Shown here: piece by piece, positions 33,335-42,929 of the stretch | How positions within the stretch are numbered: position 1 is the stretch's first letter | How the letters are laid out: the number at the start of each line of letters is the position of its first letter | Notes under the pieces: model-generated | What the model was told of the DNA's origin: nothing | Databases searched by the model: none | What the model saw: only the letters and a program-made list of their open reading frames with translations | Assembly: GCF_001426185.1 (NCBI RefSeq) | Contig: NZ_LMRP01000002.1 | Coordinates: 157-64,156 of the forward strand | From: Rhodococcus sp. Leaf247 | GTDB lineage: Bacteria > Actinomycetota > Actinomycetes > Mycobacteriales > Mycobacteriaceae | Direction: 5' to 3' | DNA: 64,000 bases | Translations under genes and position numbers: made by a program

Positions 33335-34843
33335 TCAGTCCATCGTCGGGATGACGAAGTGGTTCTGCGCCACAGCTTCCTTGCGGCCGCTGGGCCACCG
33401 CTGGGTGACCGTCTTGGTCTTGGTGTAGAACCGCACCGAATCCGGGCCGTGCTGGTTGAGGTCGCCGAATCCGGACCGCTTCCAGCCGCCGAAGGTGTGG
33501 TACGCGATCGGCACCGGGATGGGAACGTTGACGCCGACCATGCCGACGTTGACCCGCGCGGTGAAGTCGCGCGCCGTGTCACCGTCACGGGTGAAGATCG
33601 CCACGCCGTTGCCGTACTCGTGAGCCGACGGCAGGCGCAGAGCCTCCTCGTAGTCGTCGGCACGCACGATCTGCAGCACCGGCCCGAAGATCTCCTCCTT
33701 GTAGATGCGCATGTCCGTCGTCACCTTGTCGAACAGCGTTGCGCCGGTGAAGAACCCATTCTCGTGCCCGGCGAGAGAGAAGCCGCGGCCGTCGACCACC
33801 AGGTCCGCACCCTCGTCGACACCGATCTGCACGTAGGCCGTGACGCGCTGGACGGCCTCGGCCGTGATGAGCGGTCCGAAGTCGCTGCCCGCGTCGTCGC
33901 TGCGTCCGACGCTGAGCTTCTCGACGCGCTCGACCAGCTTGGCGCGCAGGGCTTCGGCTGTCTCCTCGCCGACGGGTACGGCGACGGAGATGGCCATGCA
34001 GCGCTCTCCGGCGCTGCCGTAGCCGGCACCGATCAGCGCGTCGGCGACCTCGTCGAGATCGGCGTCGGGCATGACGATCGCGTGGTTCTTGGCGCCACCG
34101 AAGCACTGTGCCCGCTTGCCGTGCGCGGCGGCGGTCTCGTAGATGTACTGCGCGATCGGGGTGGAGCCGACGAAGCCCACGGCGCTGATGCGGGGGTCGG
34201 TCAGGATCGCGTCGACTGCTTCCTTGTCGCCGTTGACGACGTTGAAGATGCCGGGAGGGCCACCTGCCTCGAGGAACAGCTCGGCCAGGCGCAGCGGCAC
34301 GGAGGGGTCCCGCTCGGACGGCTTGAGGATGAACGCGTTGCCGCAGGCGATGGCGGGCGCGGCCTTCCACAGCGGGATCATCGCGGGGAAGTTGAACGGG
34401 GTGATGCCGGAGACGACGCCGAGAGGTTGGCGCATCGAGTACACGTCGATACCCGTTCCGGCACTGGCCGTGAACTCACCCTTGAGCAGGTGCGGGATGC
34501 CGGTGGCGAACTCGACGACTTCGAGTCCGCGCTGAATGTCGCCCTTGGCGTCGGCGACGGTCTTGCCGTGCTCGGAGGAGAGCAGCTGGGCGAGCGGCTC
34601 CATGTTCTCGTTGATGAGCGCGAGGAAACGCATCAGGACGCGAGCGCGCTTCTGCGGGTTCTGCAGCGCCCACTCGACCTGCGCCTCTTCGGCATTCGCC
34701 ACGGCTGCCTGGACCTCCGCCGTACTGGCGAGGGGGACGCGGGCCTGCACGTCGCCGGTGTTGGGGTCGAACACGTCGGAGAATCGGCCGGACTCCCCCG
34801 ACACGTGCTTGCCACCGATGTAATGAGTGAGTTCTCGGGTCAC
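33335..34843 (-). CDS. mmsA: Methylmalonate-semialdehyde dehydrogenase (CoA-acylating)
   Basis: The 502-aa aldehyde dehydrogenase converts methylmalonate semialdehyde and CoA to propionyl-CoA, the last step of valine degradation. 'FVGSTPIAQYIYETAAAHGK' and the catalytic cysteine in 'GSAGERCMAISVAV' are visible, as is 'ITPFNFPAMIPLWKAAPAIA'. The GTG start has GAAGGTGG just upstream. It is the first gene of the mmsA-acd-hibch-mmsB-ech operon. Confidence 0.95.
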   Translation of the reverse strand: MTRELTHYIGGKHVSGESGRFSDVFDPNTGDVQARVPLASTAEVQAAVANAEEAQVEWALQNPQKRARVLMRFLALINENMEPLAQLLSSEHGKTVADAKGDIQRGLEVVEFATGIPHLLKGEFTASAGTGIDVYSMRQPLGVVSGITPFNFPAMIPLWKAAPAIACGNAFILKPSERDPSVPLRLAELFLEAGGPPGIFNVVNGDKEAVDAILTDPRISAVGFVGSTPIAQYIYETAAAHGKRAQCFGGAKNHAIVMPDADLDEVADALIGAGYGSAGERCMAISVAVPVGEETAEALRAKLVERVEKLSVGRSDDAGSDFGPLITAEAVQRVTAYVQIGVDEGADLVVDGRGFSLAGHENGFFTGATLFDKVTTDMRIYKEEIFGPVLQIVRADDYEEALRLPSAHEYGNGVAIFTRDGDTARDFTARVNVGMVGVNVPIPVPIAYHTFGGWKRSGFGDLNQHGPDSVRFYTKTKTVTQRWPSGRKEAVAQNHFVIPTMD

Positions 34844-34871
34844 GGATCCACCTTCGTCGTTGAGTCAGGTA

Positions 34872-34901
34872 ATCCTATAGTCGGACGTCCATGTATGTCC
34901 A
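34872..34901 (-). promoter_or_regulatory. Candidate promoter of the valine operon
   Basis: On the minus strand TGGACA (34901-34896) and TAGGAT (34877-34872) are 18 bp apart, giving a start about 20 nt before the mmsA GTG. The spacer contains GGACGTCC (34883-34890), a short palindrome that could be an operator. No regulator gene lies next to the operon. Confidence 0.45.
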
Positions 34902-34912
34902 GAGTCGATGCG

Positions 34913-35674
34913 CTACGTTCCGCCCATCCGTCGGTAGAGAGCATCCAACTCGTTCATGCCCGAGCGGACAGCCCTCTCCTCCACATCGGCCGTGCGGAGC
35001 GCAATGCGTAGCAATGACGCCTCGAGGTCGTCCGAGGCAGGGACGAACGCCGGCTCGGGCAGCGCCGGGAGCACCGTGCGATCACCGAAGTGGTCGTCCG
35101 GGTCGACCGTCTGCTCGGCCTCCTCGACCACACCGATCAGCGCGTCGAGGTCGATACCGCGCAGCGTCAACAGCCTCGTCGGGTCCTCGTCGATCTGCTC
35201 CGCGGCGAGATAGGTCAGCGCAGCAGCGTGTTTGCACGGCCACCCGCTGTCGGGGCACGAACAGTCGAAATCCAGCTGGGACGCACTCGACAACAGAAGT
35301 CGCGGGCCCAGCGCGCGCGGAACGGACCCCGACGCCAACTCGGTCAGCATCCCCGGCGACTCCTGCACCGCCGACACCAGTTCGTCCAGATCGAACGGGT
35401 CGAGAACGGCGATCGTGACCGACGCCGAGAACGGCTCGACCTGGCTGCCCTGCACGTCGCCGTCGATACGACCTGCACGCATCTGCATCGAGATGACCTG
35501 CCCGCCGCGGGCATACGTCCGTCCACGAGCGAGGCGTCCGGCGTCGGCGATGGACTCGATGGTGTCGACGAACTGCTTGCCCCACCACGTCCGACCGAAG
35601 GCACCGCGCGTGGTCTTCGCCGAGATGCCGTCGCTGATGCGCCGACGGGGACCGAACTGATCGAACTGCGCCAT
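34913..35674 (-). CDS. SWIM zinc-finger protein
   Basis: The 253-aa protein contains a SWIM-type zinc finger with ligands C138, C140, C147 and H149 (CxC-x6-CxH in 'DFDCSCPDSGWPCKHAAALT'). The N terminus 'FGRTWWGKQFVDTIESIAD' is typical of the bacterial SWIM family found beside SNF2 ATPases. Its ATG directly follows the stop of the SNF2 gene with no gap, so the two are cotranslated. SWIM fingers bind DNA or protein; the exact role is not known. Confidence 0.87.
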   Translation of the reverse strand: MAQFDQFGPRRRISDGISAKTTRGAFGRTWWGKQFVDTIESIADAGRLARGRTYARGGQVISMQMRAGRIDGDVQGSQVEPFSASVTIAVLDPFDLDELVSAVQESPGMLTELASGSVPRALGPRLLLSSASQLDFDCSCPDSGWPCKHAAALTYLAAEQIDEDPTRLLTLRGIDLDALIGVVEEAEQTVDPDDHFGDRTVLPALPEPAFVPASDDLEASLLRIALRTADVEERAVRSGMNELDALYRRMGGT

Positions 35675-38533
35675 CTAGTCGCCCACCGCATCCTCGGACA
35701 GTGTCAGCAGGTCCCTCAGCTCACCCGTCGACAATTCCGTGATCCAACTCTCGCCGGAGCCGACAGCGAGATCGGCCAAGTCCTTCTTCGTGGTCAGCAT
35801 CGCGTCGATCCGTTCCTCGACCGTGCCGACACATAACAATTTCCGGACCTGGACGTCCTTGCGCTGACCGATACGGAACGCGCGATCCGTCGCCTGGTTC
35901 TCCACGGCGGGATTCCACCACCGATCCAGGTGCACGACGTGGTTGGCCGCGGTCAGGTTCAGTCCCGTCCCGCCCGCCTTGAGGGAGAGCAGCATGATCG
36001 GCGGGCCGTCGGCGGTCTGGAACTGCTCGACCATCGCGTCGCGACGTCCCTTGCTCACCCCGCCGTGCAGGAACGGCACCGGGACACCGAACCGTCGCTC
36101 GAGGTAGGGGGCGACCATCGACCCGAACGCCGTGAACTGGGTGAAGAGCAACGCCTTCTCGCCGTCTCCCAGCACCGAGTCGAGGATGTCGTCGACCAAC
36201 GCGAGCTTGCCCGACCGGTGCTTGCCTCGACGCAGGATCGTCGACCCGTCGTCCAGGAAGTGCGCCGGGTGGTTGCACACCTGCTTGAGCCGCGTCAGCG
36301 CACCCAGTACGGCACCCTTGCGCGCCATGCCCTCGGTCTCGGAGATCTGACGCATCATCTCGTCGACCACCGCCTGGTACAGACTCGCCTGCTCGGAGGT
36401 CAGGTTCGATCGCACCGTCATCTCGAACTTGTCGGGAAGATCGGCGATCACGGTCTTGTCGGTCTTGACGCGCCGCAGCACGAACGGTGATGTGAGCGAA
36501 CGCAATCGAGCTACCGCGCCCTCGTCCTTCTCACGCTCGATCGGAACGGCGAACCGCGCGCGGAAGGTCGAGACGCTACCGAGGATGCCGGGATTGCAGA
36601 AGTCGAAGATCGAGCGGAGTTCGTCCAGCCGGTTCTCCACCGGCGTGCCGGTCAGGGCGATGCGGTGCGCTGCGGGAACGGCCCGTGCAGCGCGCGCCTG
36701 GGCCGTGTTGCTGTTCTTGATGTGCTGCGCTTCGTCGAGCACCATCCTGCGCCAGGTCTGGGCGGAGAGCTCCGTGACGTCCCGCGCCAGCAACGCATAC
36801 GTCGTCACCACCAGATCGTGACGGCGCACGGCGGCGGCGAACTCCTCGCCCGACGCGCGGTCGGGCCCGTGATGGACGTACACCCGCAGGCCGGGAACGA
36901 ACTTCGCCGCCTCCCGTTGCCAGTTGCCGACCACCGACATCGGAGCGACGAGAAGCGTGGGGCTCCCGTCTGCGTCCGTACGCCCGACGCGTTCGTGCGC
37001 GAGCAGGACGAGCAGCTGCAACGTCTTGCCCAGTCCCATGTCGTCGGCCAACACGGCGCCCAGTCCGGCGGAGCTCATGAAAGCCAGCCATTCGACCCCA
37101 CGCTGCTGATAGGGCCGCAACGTGGCGTCGACGGACGCGGGCACCTCCACCGGCTCCGGCCGCCTGTCCGGGTCGAGGAGCTTCTCGGCCCAGCCGGTGG
37201 CGACGATCTCCTCGACGGGCAGGGGCGGTGGCACCTCGGCCGAGAGCTGACCGAGAACTGCTGCCAGCGGTAACGACCGATCCCGGTTCTGCTTCTTCAC
37301 GTACTCGATGGCACGACCGAGTACGGCGCCGTCGGCCTGGACCCACTTGCCGCGCAACCGGACCAGGTCACCCTTGGAGGACGACAGGCGTGCCATCTCC
37401 TCCGGGGTGAGCACCATGTCCCCGATCGCGAGTTGCCAGTCGTACGCGACGATCTCGTCGAGGCCGACTGCCCGATTCTCCGCCGTGGGAGACGGCGGTG
37501 TGTCGACCTTGAGACGCAACGACGCGTCGAGGGCGCTCCACGCCCGCGGCAACAGCACCCCCACCGAGGCCGCCCGCAGCTTTTCGACGCCGTGCAGGAC
37601 GAAGTCGGTGACAGCCTCGGTCGGGAGCAGCATGTCGAGCGAGCCGGGATCGGTGTCCATTCCGCGGAGCGGCTCGTAGGCGGCCATCGCCTCGCCGAGC
37701 TTGGCCACCGCGACCCGGAACGACTCCGCGTCTCGGATCCCACCCTCGCCGGCACCCGAACCGCGGTGCAGCACCACGTGTCTCGGAGCTTCCCCCTCCG
37801 CTCGGAGGAGGACCTCGAGGGGCCACAGCGGGTTCTCCTCCCCGTCGTCCTCCGGTTCCGTCAGGCGGAGGAGGAGATCGGGTTCGTCGCTGCGGAGACT
37901 GGCACGCCATTGTTCCAGCGCTGCCTCGGATCTGGCCGACCCGTCCTCGTACGGCTCCTCCTCCACCAGCGACACCAACAGGGGGTGCTCGACGTCGGGG
38001 CGTCCGATGACCCGTCGCACGACGGGGTCTGTGATCTCGGAGAGGATGTCGTCGAGGACCGCGCGCGCTCCGCCCTCCGCCGACTGCACCGGGGGCATCG
38101 CGGCCGCCAGTTCGGCGCGCCACGCACGTTGCGGCTCACCGCCGACGAGCGTCCACCGCGTCCACCACTGCGAGTCCTCACGCGTCTGCCTCGGCACGAC
38201 GCGCCCGGCCCGGACCCACCGCTCCACTCCCGCCGCGAGTACTGCGAGATAGCGGAGATCACCGGAGATGCCGCGGTGGTCGGTGGGCACCCGCAACAAC
38301 GCCTCCGCGGCGTCGACCGGGGCCAGCGCCACGGCCGGCATCGACACGACGGTGTGACCGCCGGGCGAGGGCAGCGTGACGTTCGCCCGGTGCCGCATCC
38401 GCCGGGAGACGATCTTCGCGAGGTACGGGGGAAGCTCGCCCGCCTCGTCCGACCCGCCGGCAGCCACGTCGTCTTCCCACAGCATGAGACCCGAACCGGG
38501 TGTCCAGAGGCCGTGCAGCATGGCCCCATCCAA
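35675..38533 (-). CDS. SNF2-family DNA translocase/helicase (HelZ-like)
   Basis: This 952-aa protein has a bacterial SNF2-associated N-terminal half (1-460) and an SF2 ATPase in its C-terminal half. Walker A is 'ADDMGLGKTLQLL' near residue 500, Walker B 'VLDEAQHIKN', and the late motifs are 'SLKAGGTGLNLTAANHVVHL' and 'ENQATDRAFRIGQ'. It resembles mycobacterial HelZ (Rv2101). Such enzymes move along double-stranded DNA to remodel bound proteins, and some belong to phage-defence loci; nothing nearby proves that here. It is divergent from the lipoprotein gene. Confidence 0.92.
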   Translation of the reverse strand: MDGAMLHGLWTPGSGLMLWEDDVAAGGSDEAGELPPYLAKIVSRRMRHRANVTLPSPGGHTVVSMPAVALAPVDAAEALLRVPTDHRGISGDLRYLAVLAAGVERWVRAGRVVPRQTREDSQWWTRWTLVGGEPQRAWRAELAAAMPPVQSAEGGARAVLDDILSEITDPVVRRVIGRPDVEHPLLVSLVEEEPYEDGSARSEAALEQWRASLRSDEPDLLLRLTEPEDDGEENPLWPLEVLLRAEGEAPRHVVLHRGSGAGEGGIRDAESFRVAVAKLGEAMAAYEPLRGMDTDPGSLDMLLPTEAVTDFVLHGVEKLRAASVGVLLPRAWSALDASLRLKVDTPPSPTAENRAVGLDEIVAYDWQLAIGDMVLTPEEMARLSSSKGDLVRLRGKWVQADGAVLGRAIEYVKKQNRDRSLPLAAVLGQLSAEVPPPLPVEEIVATGWAEKLLDPDRRPEPVEVPASVDATLRPYQQRGVEWLAFMSSAGLGAVLADDMGLGKTLQLLVLLAHERVGRTDADGSPTLLVAPMSVVGNWQREAAKFVPGLRVYVHHGPDRASGEEFAAAVRRHDLVVTTYALLARDVTELSAQTWRRMVLDEAQHIKNSNTAQARAARAVPAAHRIALTGTPVENRLDELRSIFDFCNPGILGSVSTFRARFAVPIEREKDEGAVARLRSLTSPFVLRRVKTDKTVIADLPDKFEMTVRSNLTSEQASLYQAVVDEMMRQISETEGMARKGAVLGALTRLKQVCNHPAHFLDDGSTILRRGKHRSGKLALVDDILDSVLGDGEKALLFTQFTAFGSMVAPYLERRFGVPVPFLHGGVSKGRRDAMVEQFQTADGPPIMLLSLKAGGTGLNLTAANHVVHLDRWWNPAVENQATDRAFRIGQRKDVQVRKLLCVGTVEERIDAMLTTKKDLADLAVGSGESWITELSTGELRDLLTLSEDAVGD

Positions 38534-38597
38534 TCATCGAGCGGCCTGTGCACGGAGGTGCCGTTCGTGTCGGACCCACCCGGCATACTCGGTTCCC

Positions 38598-39320
38598 GTG
38601 ACCACTTCCACGACCGGGCCGATCCGTCGCTACGGATTCGCTCTCGCCGCCGTGGTCGTTCTGGTTCTGACTGCCGGATGCTCGACACTGCTGGGCGCAC
38701 CGATCCCCGCGCCGGGGAGTCCGCCAACATCGCAGATCGATTCGCTCCTCGCGCAGACGGCGGTGGTCGATTCCCGGCCGGACGTCCCCGGCTACGAACG
38801 CAGCTGCAAGCAGGGCGACGGCTGCGTCTTCGGCCCGGCGTGGACGGACGACTACGACGGCCCCGGTGGTCACGACGGGTGCGGAACCCGCGACAACGTG
38901 CTGCAGATCGCCCTCACCGATGTCCAGTTCCGTCCGGGCACGAACGACTGCGTCGTCGTCGCAGGGTCGTTGAACGACCCGTTCACCGGCTCGGTGCTCC
39001 CCTTCACCAAGCAGGACGCCGGCGCGGTGCAGATCGACCACACCTACCCGTTGGCCGCCGCCTGGGACATGGGCGCGTGGCAGTGGCCGATCGAGCAGCG
39101 CATCCGCTTCGCCAACGACATCACCTACAACCTCATGGCGGTGTCGGGGCCGGAGAACCAGTCCAAGAGCGACAAGACTCCGTCGGAGTGGATGCCGCCC
39201 AACGGCGCGTACCACTGCTTCTACGCGGGCCGCTTCCTCACCGTCGCGGTGCGATACGGCCTGCCGATCACCACGGCGGACAGGGACGTGTTGACGACGG
39301 TCTCGGAATCCTGTTCCTAG
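38598..39320 (+). CDS. Lipoprotein with HNH-like (DUF1524) nuclease domain
   Basis: The 240-aa protein has an N-terminal signal with a lipobox ('VVVLVLTAGCST', Cys near residue 27) and so is probably anchored outside the membrane. The rest resembles the HNH/DUF1524 family: 'QIDHTYPLAAAWDMGAWQWP' has the His of the beta-beta-alpha metal site, and 'RIRFANDITYNLMAVSGPEN' and 'KSDKTPSEWMPPN' contain the partner Asn and following motifs. Cysteines at several points suggest disulfides. The GTG at 38598 lies about ten bases after a CATACT -10-like element, so it may be leaderless. An extracellular nuclease role is inferred. Confidence 0.82.
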   Translation: MTTSTTGPIRRYGFALAAVVVLVLTAGCSTLLGAPIPAPGSPPTSQIDSLLAQTAVVDSRPDVPGYERSCKQGDGCVFGPAWTDDYDGPGGHDGCGTRDNVLQIALTDVQFRPGTNDCVVVAGSLNDPFTGSVLPFTKQDAGAVQIDHTYPLAAAWDMGAWQWPIEQRIRFANDITYNLMAVSGPENQSKSDKTPSEWMPPNGAYHCFYAGRFLTVAVRYGLPITTADRDVLTTVSESCS

Positions 39321-39338
39321 ATCCGTAAGCTTCCGTTC

Positions 39339-40157
39339 ATGTCGCGCGTGTTCACCAAAGACACCCAACTCTGCATGTCGTTGTCCGGGCGGCCCAGCAA
39401 CATCGGGACCCGTTTCCACAACTACCTGTACGACGAGCTCGACCTGAACTTCGTCTACAAGGCCTTCACCACCACCGACCTTCCGGCGGCCGTCGCGGGC
39501 ATCCGCGCGCTCGGCATCCGCGGGTGCGGTGTGTCCATGCCGTTCAAGGAAGCCTGCATCGAGCACATCGACGTGATGCACGATTCCGCGTCCGCCATCG
39601 ACTCGGTCAACACCATCGTCAACGAGGACGGTGTCCTGCACGCGTACAACACCGACTATCAGGCCGTCGTCGACCTGGTGGCCCGCTCGGCGTTCGACAC
39701 GTCCTGGTCGGTGGCCGTCACCGGCAGCGGCGGCATGGCCAAGGCCGTCGTCGCGGCACTGCGCGACTCGGGATACACCGACGGCACCGTCGTCGCCCGC
39801 AACGAGACGACGGGTCCGGCGCTCGCGGACAGCTACGGCTATCGATGGGCCAGGTCAGCCGACGAGGTCGAGGCCGACCTGCTGGTGAACGTCACTCCCG
39901 TCGGAATGTCCGGCGGACCCGACGCGGACTCCCTCCCGTTCTCGACGGAGCAGATCGCGTCGGCACGCGGGGTGATGGACGTCGTCGCGGTGCCGAGCGA
40001 GACTCCGTTGATCGTCGCGGCGCGAGCAGCAGGAAAACCCGTCGTGACCGGCGCCGACGTGGTGGCCCTCCAGGCTGCCGCTCAGTTCACGCTCTACACG
40101 GGCGTGACACTGCGCAGCGAGCAGATCCAGCGCGCGTCCGAGTTCTCCCGCCGCTGA
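39339..40157 (+). CDS. Shikimate-dehydrogenase-like oxidoreductase
   Basis: The 272-aa protein is of the AroE superfamily, nearest in look to the shikimate dehydrogenase-like (HI0607-type) branch. The usual TxPxK motif is 'VSMPFKEACIE' with Lys70, 'DSVNTIVN' and 'NTDYQAV' follow, and 'VAVTGSGGMAKAVVAAL' is the NAD(P) Rossmann motif. Because it differs from true AroE at the substrate site, its substrate is uncertain. It lies 18 bp after the lipoprotein gene. Confidence 0.85.
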   Translation: MSRVFTKDTQLCMSLSGRPSNIGTRFHNYLYDELDLNFVYKAFTTTDLPAAVAGIRALGIRGCGVSMPFKEACIEHIDVMHDSASAIDSVNTIVNEDGVLHAYNTDYQAVVDLVARSAFDTSWSVAVTGSGGMAKAVVAALRDSGYTDGTVVARNETTGPALADSYGYRWARSADEVEADLLVNVTPVGMSGGPDADSLPFSTEQIASARGVMDVVAVPSETPLIVAARAAGKPVVTGADVVALQAAAQFTLYTGVTLRSEQIQRASEFSRR

Positions 40158-40160
40158 CCT

Positions 40161-40964
40161 TCACTTCGAGAACATGCGGGCGGTCACTTCCAGCGCTGCC
40201 CAGCGAGGAAGCAACCGCACGCCGGCGGACTGCAACTTGTTGCTCACACCGGACACCACGGACGCCGGAGGACGCTTCGATTCGAGAGCCGCGAACGTGG
40301 TGTCGATGACCTGGGTCGCCGTCTGCATGGCACCGAAGGCCGCGTCGTCCCCGCCGACCACCTCGAAGAACTCCGTCTCGGTCGGACCGGGCGAGACGGC
40401 CATGACCGTGACGCCGGTGCCGCGGGTCTCGACGGCCAACGCCTCGGTGAAACTCAGGACGAATGCCTTGGTCGCGGCGTAGACCGCCATTCCCGGCAGA
40501 GGCTGGTACGCCGCGGTACTGGCCAGCGTCAGCAGCACACCGGACCCGTGCTGGAGCATCTCGGGCAGGAACGCCCGCGAGAGATCGACGACTGCACCGA
40601 CATTGACCGCGATCTCGTTGCTCAGCGTCACCGGATCCTCGTCGACGAACGGCTGGTGTGTGCCGAAGCCCGCGTTGTTGATCAAGGAGTGCACCGTGAT
40701 GCCCTGATGGCTGAGCGACGCCTTCAGGGCAGACCCTGCACCGGGAACCGCCAGATCGGCAGCCACCGGCGTCGCGGTGATCGCATGCCGTGTCGACAGT
40801 TCCGACGCCAGCTTCTCGAGCCGGTCCAACCGCCGGGCGACGAGAACCAGATCGCAGCCGTAGGTGGCGAAGCGGCGAGCGAACTCGACACCCAGCCCCG
40901 AGCTGGCGCCGGTGATCAGAACTGTGCTTCCGCGGAGACGTTCACGCAGGGTATCGACGGTCAT
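40161..40964 (-). CDS. Short-chain dehydrogenase
   Basis: This 267-aa classical SDR has the cofactor motif 'VLITGASSGLGVEFARRFA', 'NNAGFG', and the catalytic Ser and YxxxK ('TLASTAAYQPLPGMAVYAATKAF'). The Arg-rich 'VARRLDRLEKLA' after strand 2 suggests NADP(H). It ends three bases from the convergent AroE-like gene and starts 32 bp downstream of nagB. Substrate unknown. Confidence 0.87.
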   Translation of the reverse strand: MTVDTLRERLRGSTVLITGASSGLGVEFARRFATYGCDLVLVARRLDRLEKLASELSTRHAITATPVAADLAVPGAGSALKASLSHQGITVHSLINNAGFGTHQPFVDEDPVTLSNEIAVNVGAVVDLSRAFLPEMLQHGSGVLLTLASTAAYQPLPGMAVYAATKAFVLSFTEALAVETRGTGVTVMAVSPGPTETEFFEVVGGDDAAFGAMQTATQVIDTTFAALESKRPPASVVSGVSNKLQSAGVRLLPRWAALEVTARMFSK

Positions 40965-40996
40965 GCGCTCACTCTAGGAGGCGGCGCCCACTCCGA

Positions 40997-41776
40997 TCAG
41001 AAGTGCTGCCATGTGGGCTTCTCCGACAATGCGTACCGGTAGTAGTCACCGAGCCTGAGCCGGGACGCCGCGCCCTCGTCCACAACGACCGTGACGTGGG
41101 CGTGCATCTGTACCACCGAAGCCGGACAGAACGCGGCCAGCGGACCTTCCACCGCATCGGCGAGCGCGGACGCCTTACCCTCGCCCAACGCGATCAGTAC
41201 CAGGTGGCGGGCCTGGAGGATCGTGCCCAGACCCTGCGTCATCACGTGATGCGGTACCTCGGCCGGCGACGAGAAGAACCGTGCGTTGTCCTGTCGGGTC
41301 TGCTCGGTGAGCGTCTTGACGCGCGTGCGCGAGACCAGGGACGAGCCCGGCTCGTTGAATCCGATGTGCCCGTCGGTCCCGATGCCCAACAGCTGGACGT
41401 CGACACCCCCCGCCGCTGCGATGGCGGCGTCGTACCGTGCGGCCTCGGCGGCGATGTCCGACGCTTCGCCGTCCGGACCGTCGATCGATTCCGGATCGAT
41501 GTCCACCTCGGCGACGAACTCGTCCCGGATCACCGACCGGTAGGACTGCGGATGCTCCGCCGGCAGACCGACGTACTCGTCGAGGAGGAAGGCGCGGCTC
41601 TGCGCGAACGACAACCCCTCCTCGCGGCATCGCCTTCCCAGTTCGCGATAGGTGCCCAACGGCGTGGACCCCGTGGCGAGACCCAGAACCGCGGGACCGC
41701 CGCGTACCCGTCGGTCGAGAATGTCCGCCACGGTCCGGTGCACCGCATCCGCGTCGTCACGGATGACGATCTCCAT
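40997..41776 (-). CDS. nagB: Glucosamine-6-phosphate deaminase
   Basis: The 259-aa enzyme converts glucosamine-6-phosphate to fructose-6-phosphate and ammonia. Motifs are '[16 protein letters not shown]', '[11 protein letters not shown]' (catalytic Asp), '[17 protein letters not shown]' and '[20 protein letters not shown]'. It overlaps nagA by 20 bp. It ends the nagE-nagA-nagB unit. Confidence 0.96.
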   Translation of the reverse strand: MEIVIRDDADAVHRTVADILDRRVRGGPAVLGLATGSTPLGTYRELGRRCREEGLSFAQSRAFLLDEYVGLPAEHPQSYRSVIRDEFVAEVDIDPESIDGPDGEASDIAAEAARYDAAIAAAGGVDVQLLGIGTDGHIGFNEPGSSLVSRTRVKTLTEQTRQDNARFFSSPAEVPHHVMTQGLGTILQARHLVLIALGEGKASALADAVEGPLAAFCPASVVQMHAHVTVVVDEGAASRLRLGDYYRYALSEKPTWQHF

Positions 41777-42929
41777 TCGGCTCGCCTCCTTCGAGATGAC
41801 CTGCTCGGTAGATATCGGTGGGGATCAGGTGACCGTCGGTGACCACCACGTCGGCACGCCACCCGGCGGCGAGCCGTCCGACGCTGTCTCCGAGCCCCAG
41901 GAACGCTGCGGGTGTCGTCGATCCCATTCTCACCGCGGACACCAGGTCGACACCCGACTCCGCCACGGCGCGGCGAACGATGTCCAGCACGGTCGACGTC
42001 CCGCCGGCGATCGCGCCGCCCTCGGACAACCTCGCGACCCCGCCGACCACCGTCACGTCCAGTGCCCCCAAGCGATACGCACCGTCGTCCATGCCCGCGG
42101 CCGCCATCGCGTCGGACACGAAGACGACGGCGTCCGGACCGACGAGGTCGACCACCATCGACACGGTGTCCGCGTCGAGATGCACTCCGTCACCGATCAA
42201 CTCGACGACCATCTCCCCGCGCGCCGCCGCGGCCAGGCACGCGGCGACCGGGCCGGGCGCACGATGGTGAAGCGGCGGCATGCCGTTGAACAAGTGCGTT
42301 GCGCTGACCGGCGCGCCGAACGACGAGATCGTCGACCGCACAGTGGCCGCATCCGCCTCGGTATGACCGACGCCGAGGCGCACGTCCGCCCGCTCCATCG
42401 CCCGGGCGAGAGCCGACATGTTCGGTGTCTCCGGCGCCACGGTCATCGACCGCACCGCTCCCCCGCCCGCGTCCACCACCGCGTCGAACAGCTCGGGGTC
42501 GCCGGGAACGATCGACGCGGGATCCTGTGCACCACAGCGGCTCACAGCAAGGAACGGTCCCTCGAGGTGGATTCCCGCGATCTCGCCCCGGCGCCACAAC
42601 TGCGCCAGCATCGAGGCTTGGCGCACCAACACCTCGGCGGGCGCGGACACCAGGGACGCGAGCATCGTCGTGGTTCCGCTGCGACGATGGTGCGCAACCG
42701 CCGCGCCGACGGTAGCGCCGGTCGCGTCGGGAAAGCTCGCTCCGCCGCCGCCGTGGCAGTGGAGGTCGACCATGCCCGGCAGGATCGTCGACTCCGACCG
42801 CGGCACGGACAGATCGGGCCGCGCCGCGGCGTCGCCCACCCAGGAGATGCGCTCGCCGTCCAGTTCCACGATGCCGTCGTCGAGGACGGCATCGACCGTC
42901 ACGACCCGGCCGCGCAGATGCCGGATCAC
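41757..42929 (-). CDS. nagA: N-acetylglucosamine-6-phosphate deacetylase
   Basis: The 390-aa amidohydrolase removes acetate from GlcNAc-6-phosphate. Metal and substrate motifs are '[12 protein letters not shown]', 'IHLEGPFL', '[16 protein letters not shown]' and the catalytic Asp in '[11 protein letters not shown]'. The GTG at 42929 overlaps the EIIC stop by 4 bp (GTGA); the open frame reaches further but is antisense-like Arg/His-rich sequence. Confidence 0.95.
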   Translation of the reverse strand: MIRHLRGRVVTVDAVLDDGIVELDGERISWVGDAAARPDLSVPRSESTILPGMVDLHCHGGGGASFPDATGATVGAAVAHHRRSGTTTMLASLVSAPAEVLVRQASMLAQLWRRGEIAGIHLEGPFLAVSRCGAQDPASIVPGDPELFDAVVDAGGGAVRSMTVAPETPNMSALARAMERADVRLGVGHTEADAATVRSTISSFGAPVSATHLFNGMPPLHHRAPGPVAACLAAAARGEMVVELIGDGVHLDADTVSMVVDLVGPDAVVFVSDAMAAAGMDDGAYRLGALDVTVVGGVARLSEGGAIAGGTSTVLDIVRRAVAESGVDLVSAVRMGSTTPAAFLGLGDSVGRLAAGWRADVVVTDGHLIPTDIYRAGHLEGGEPNGDRHP

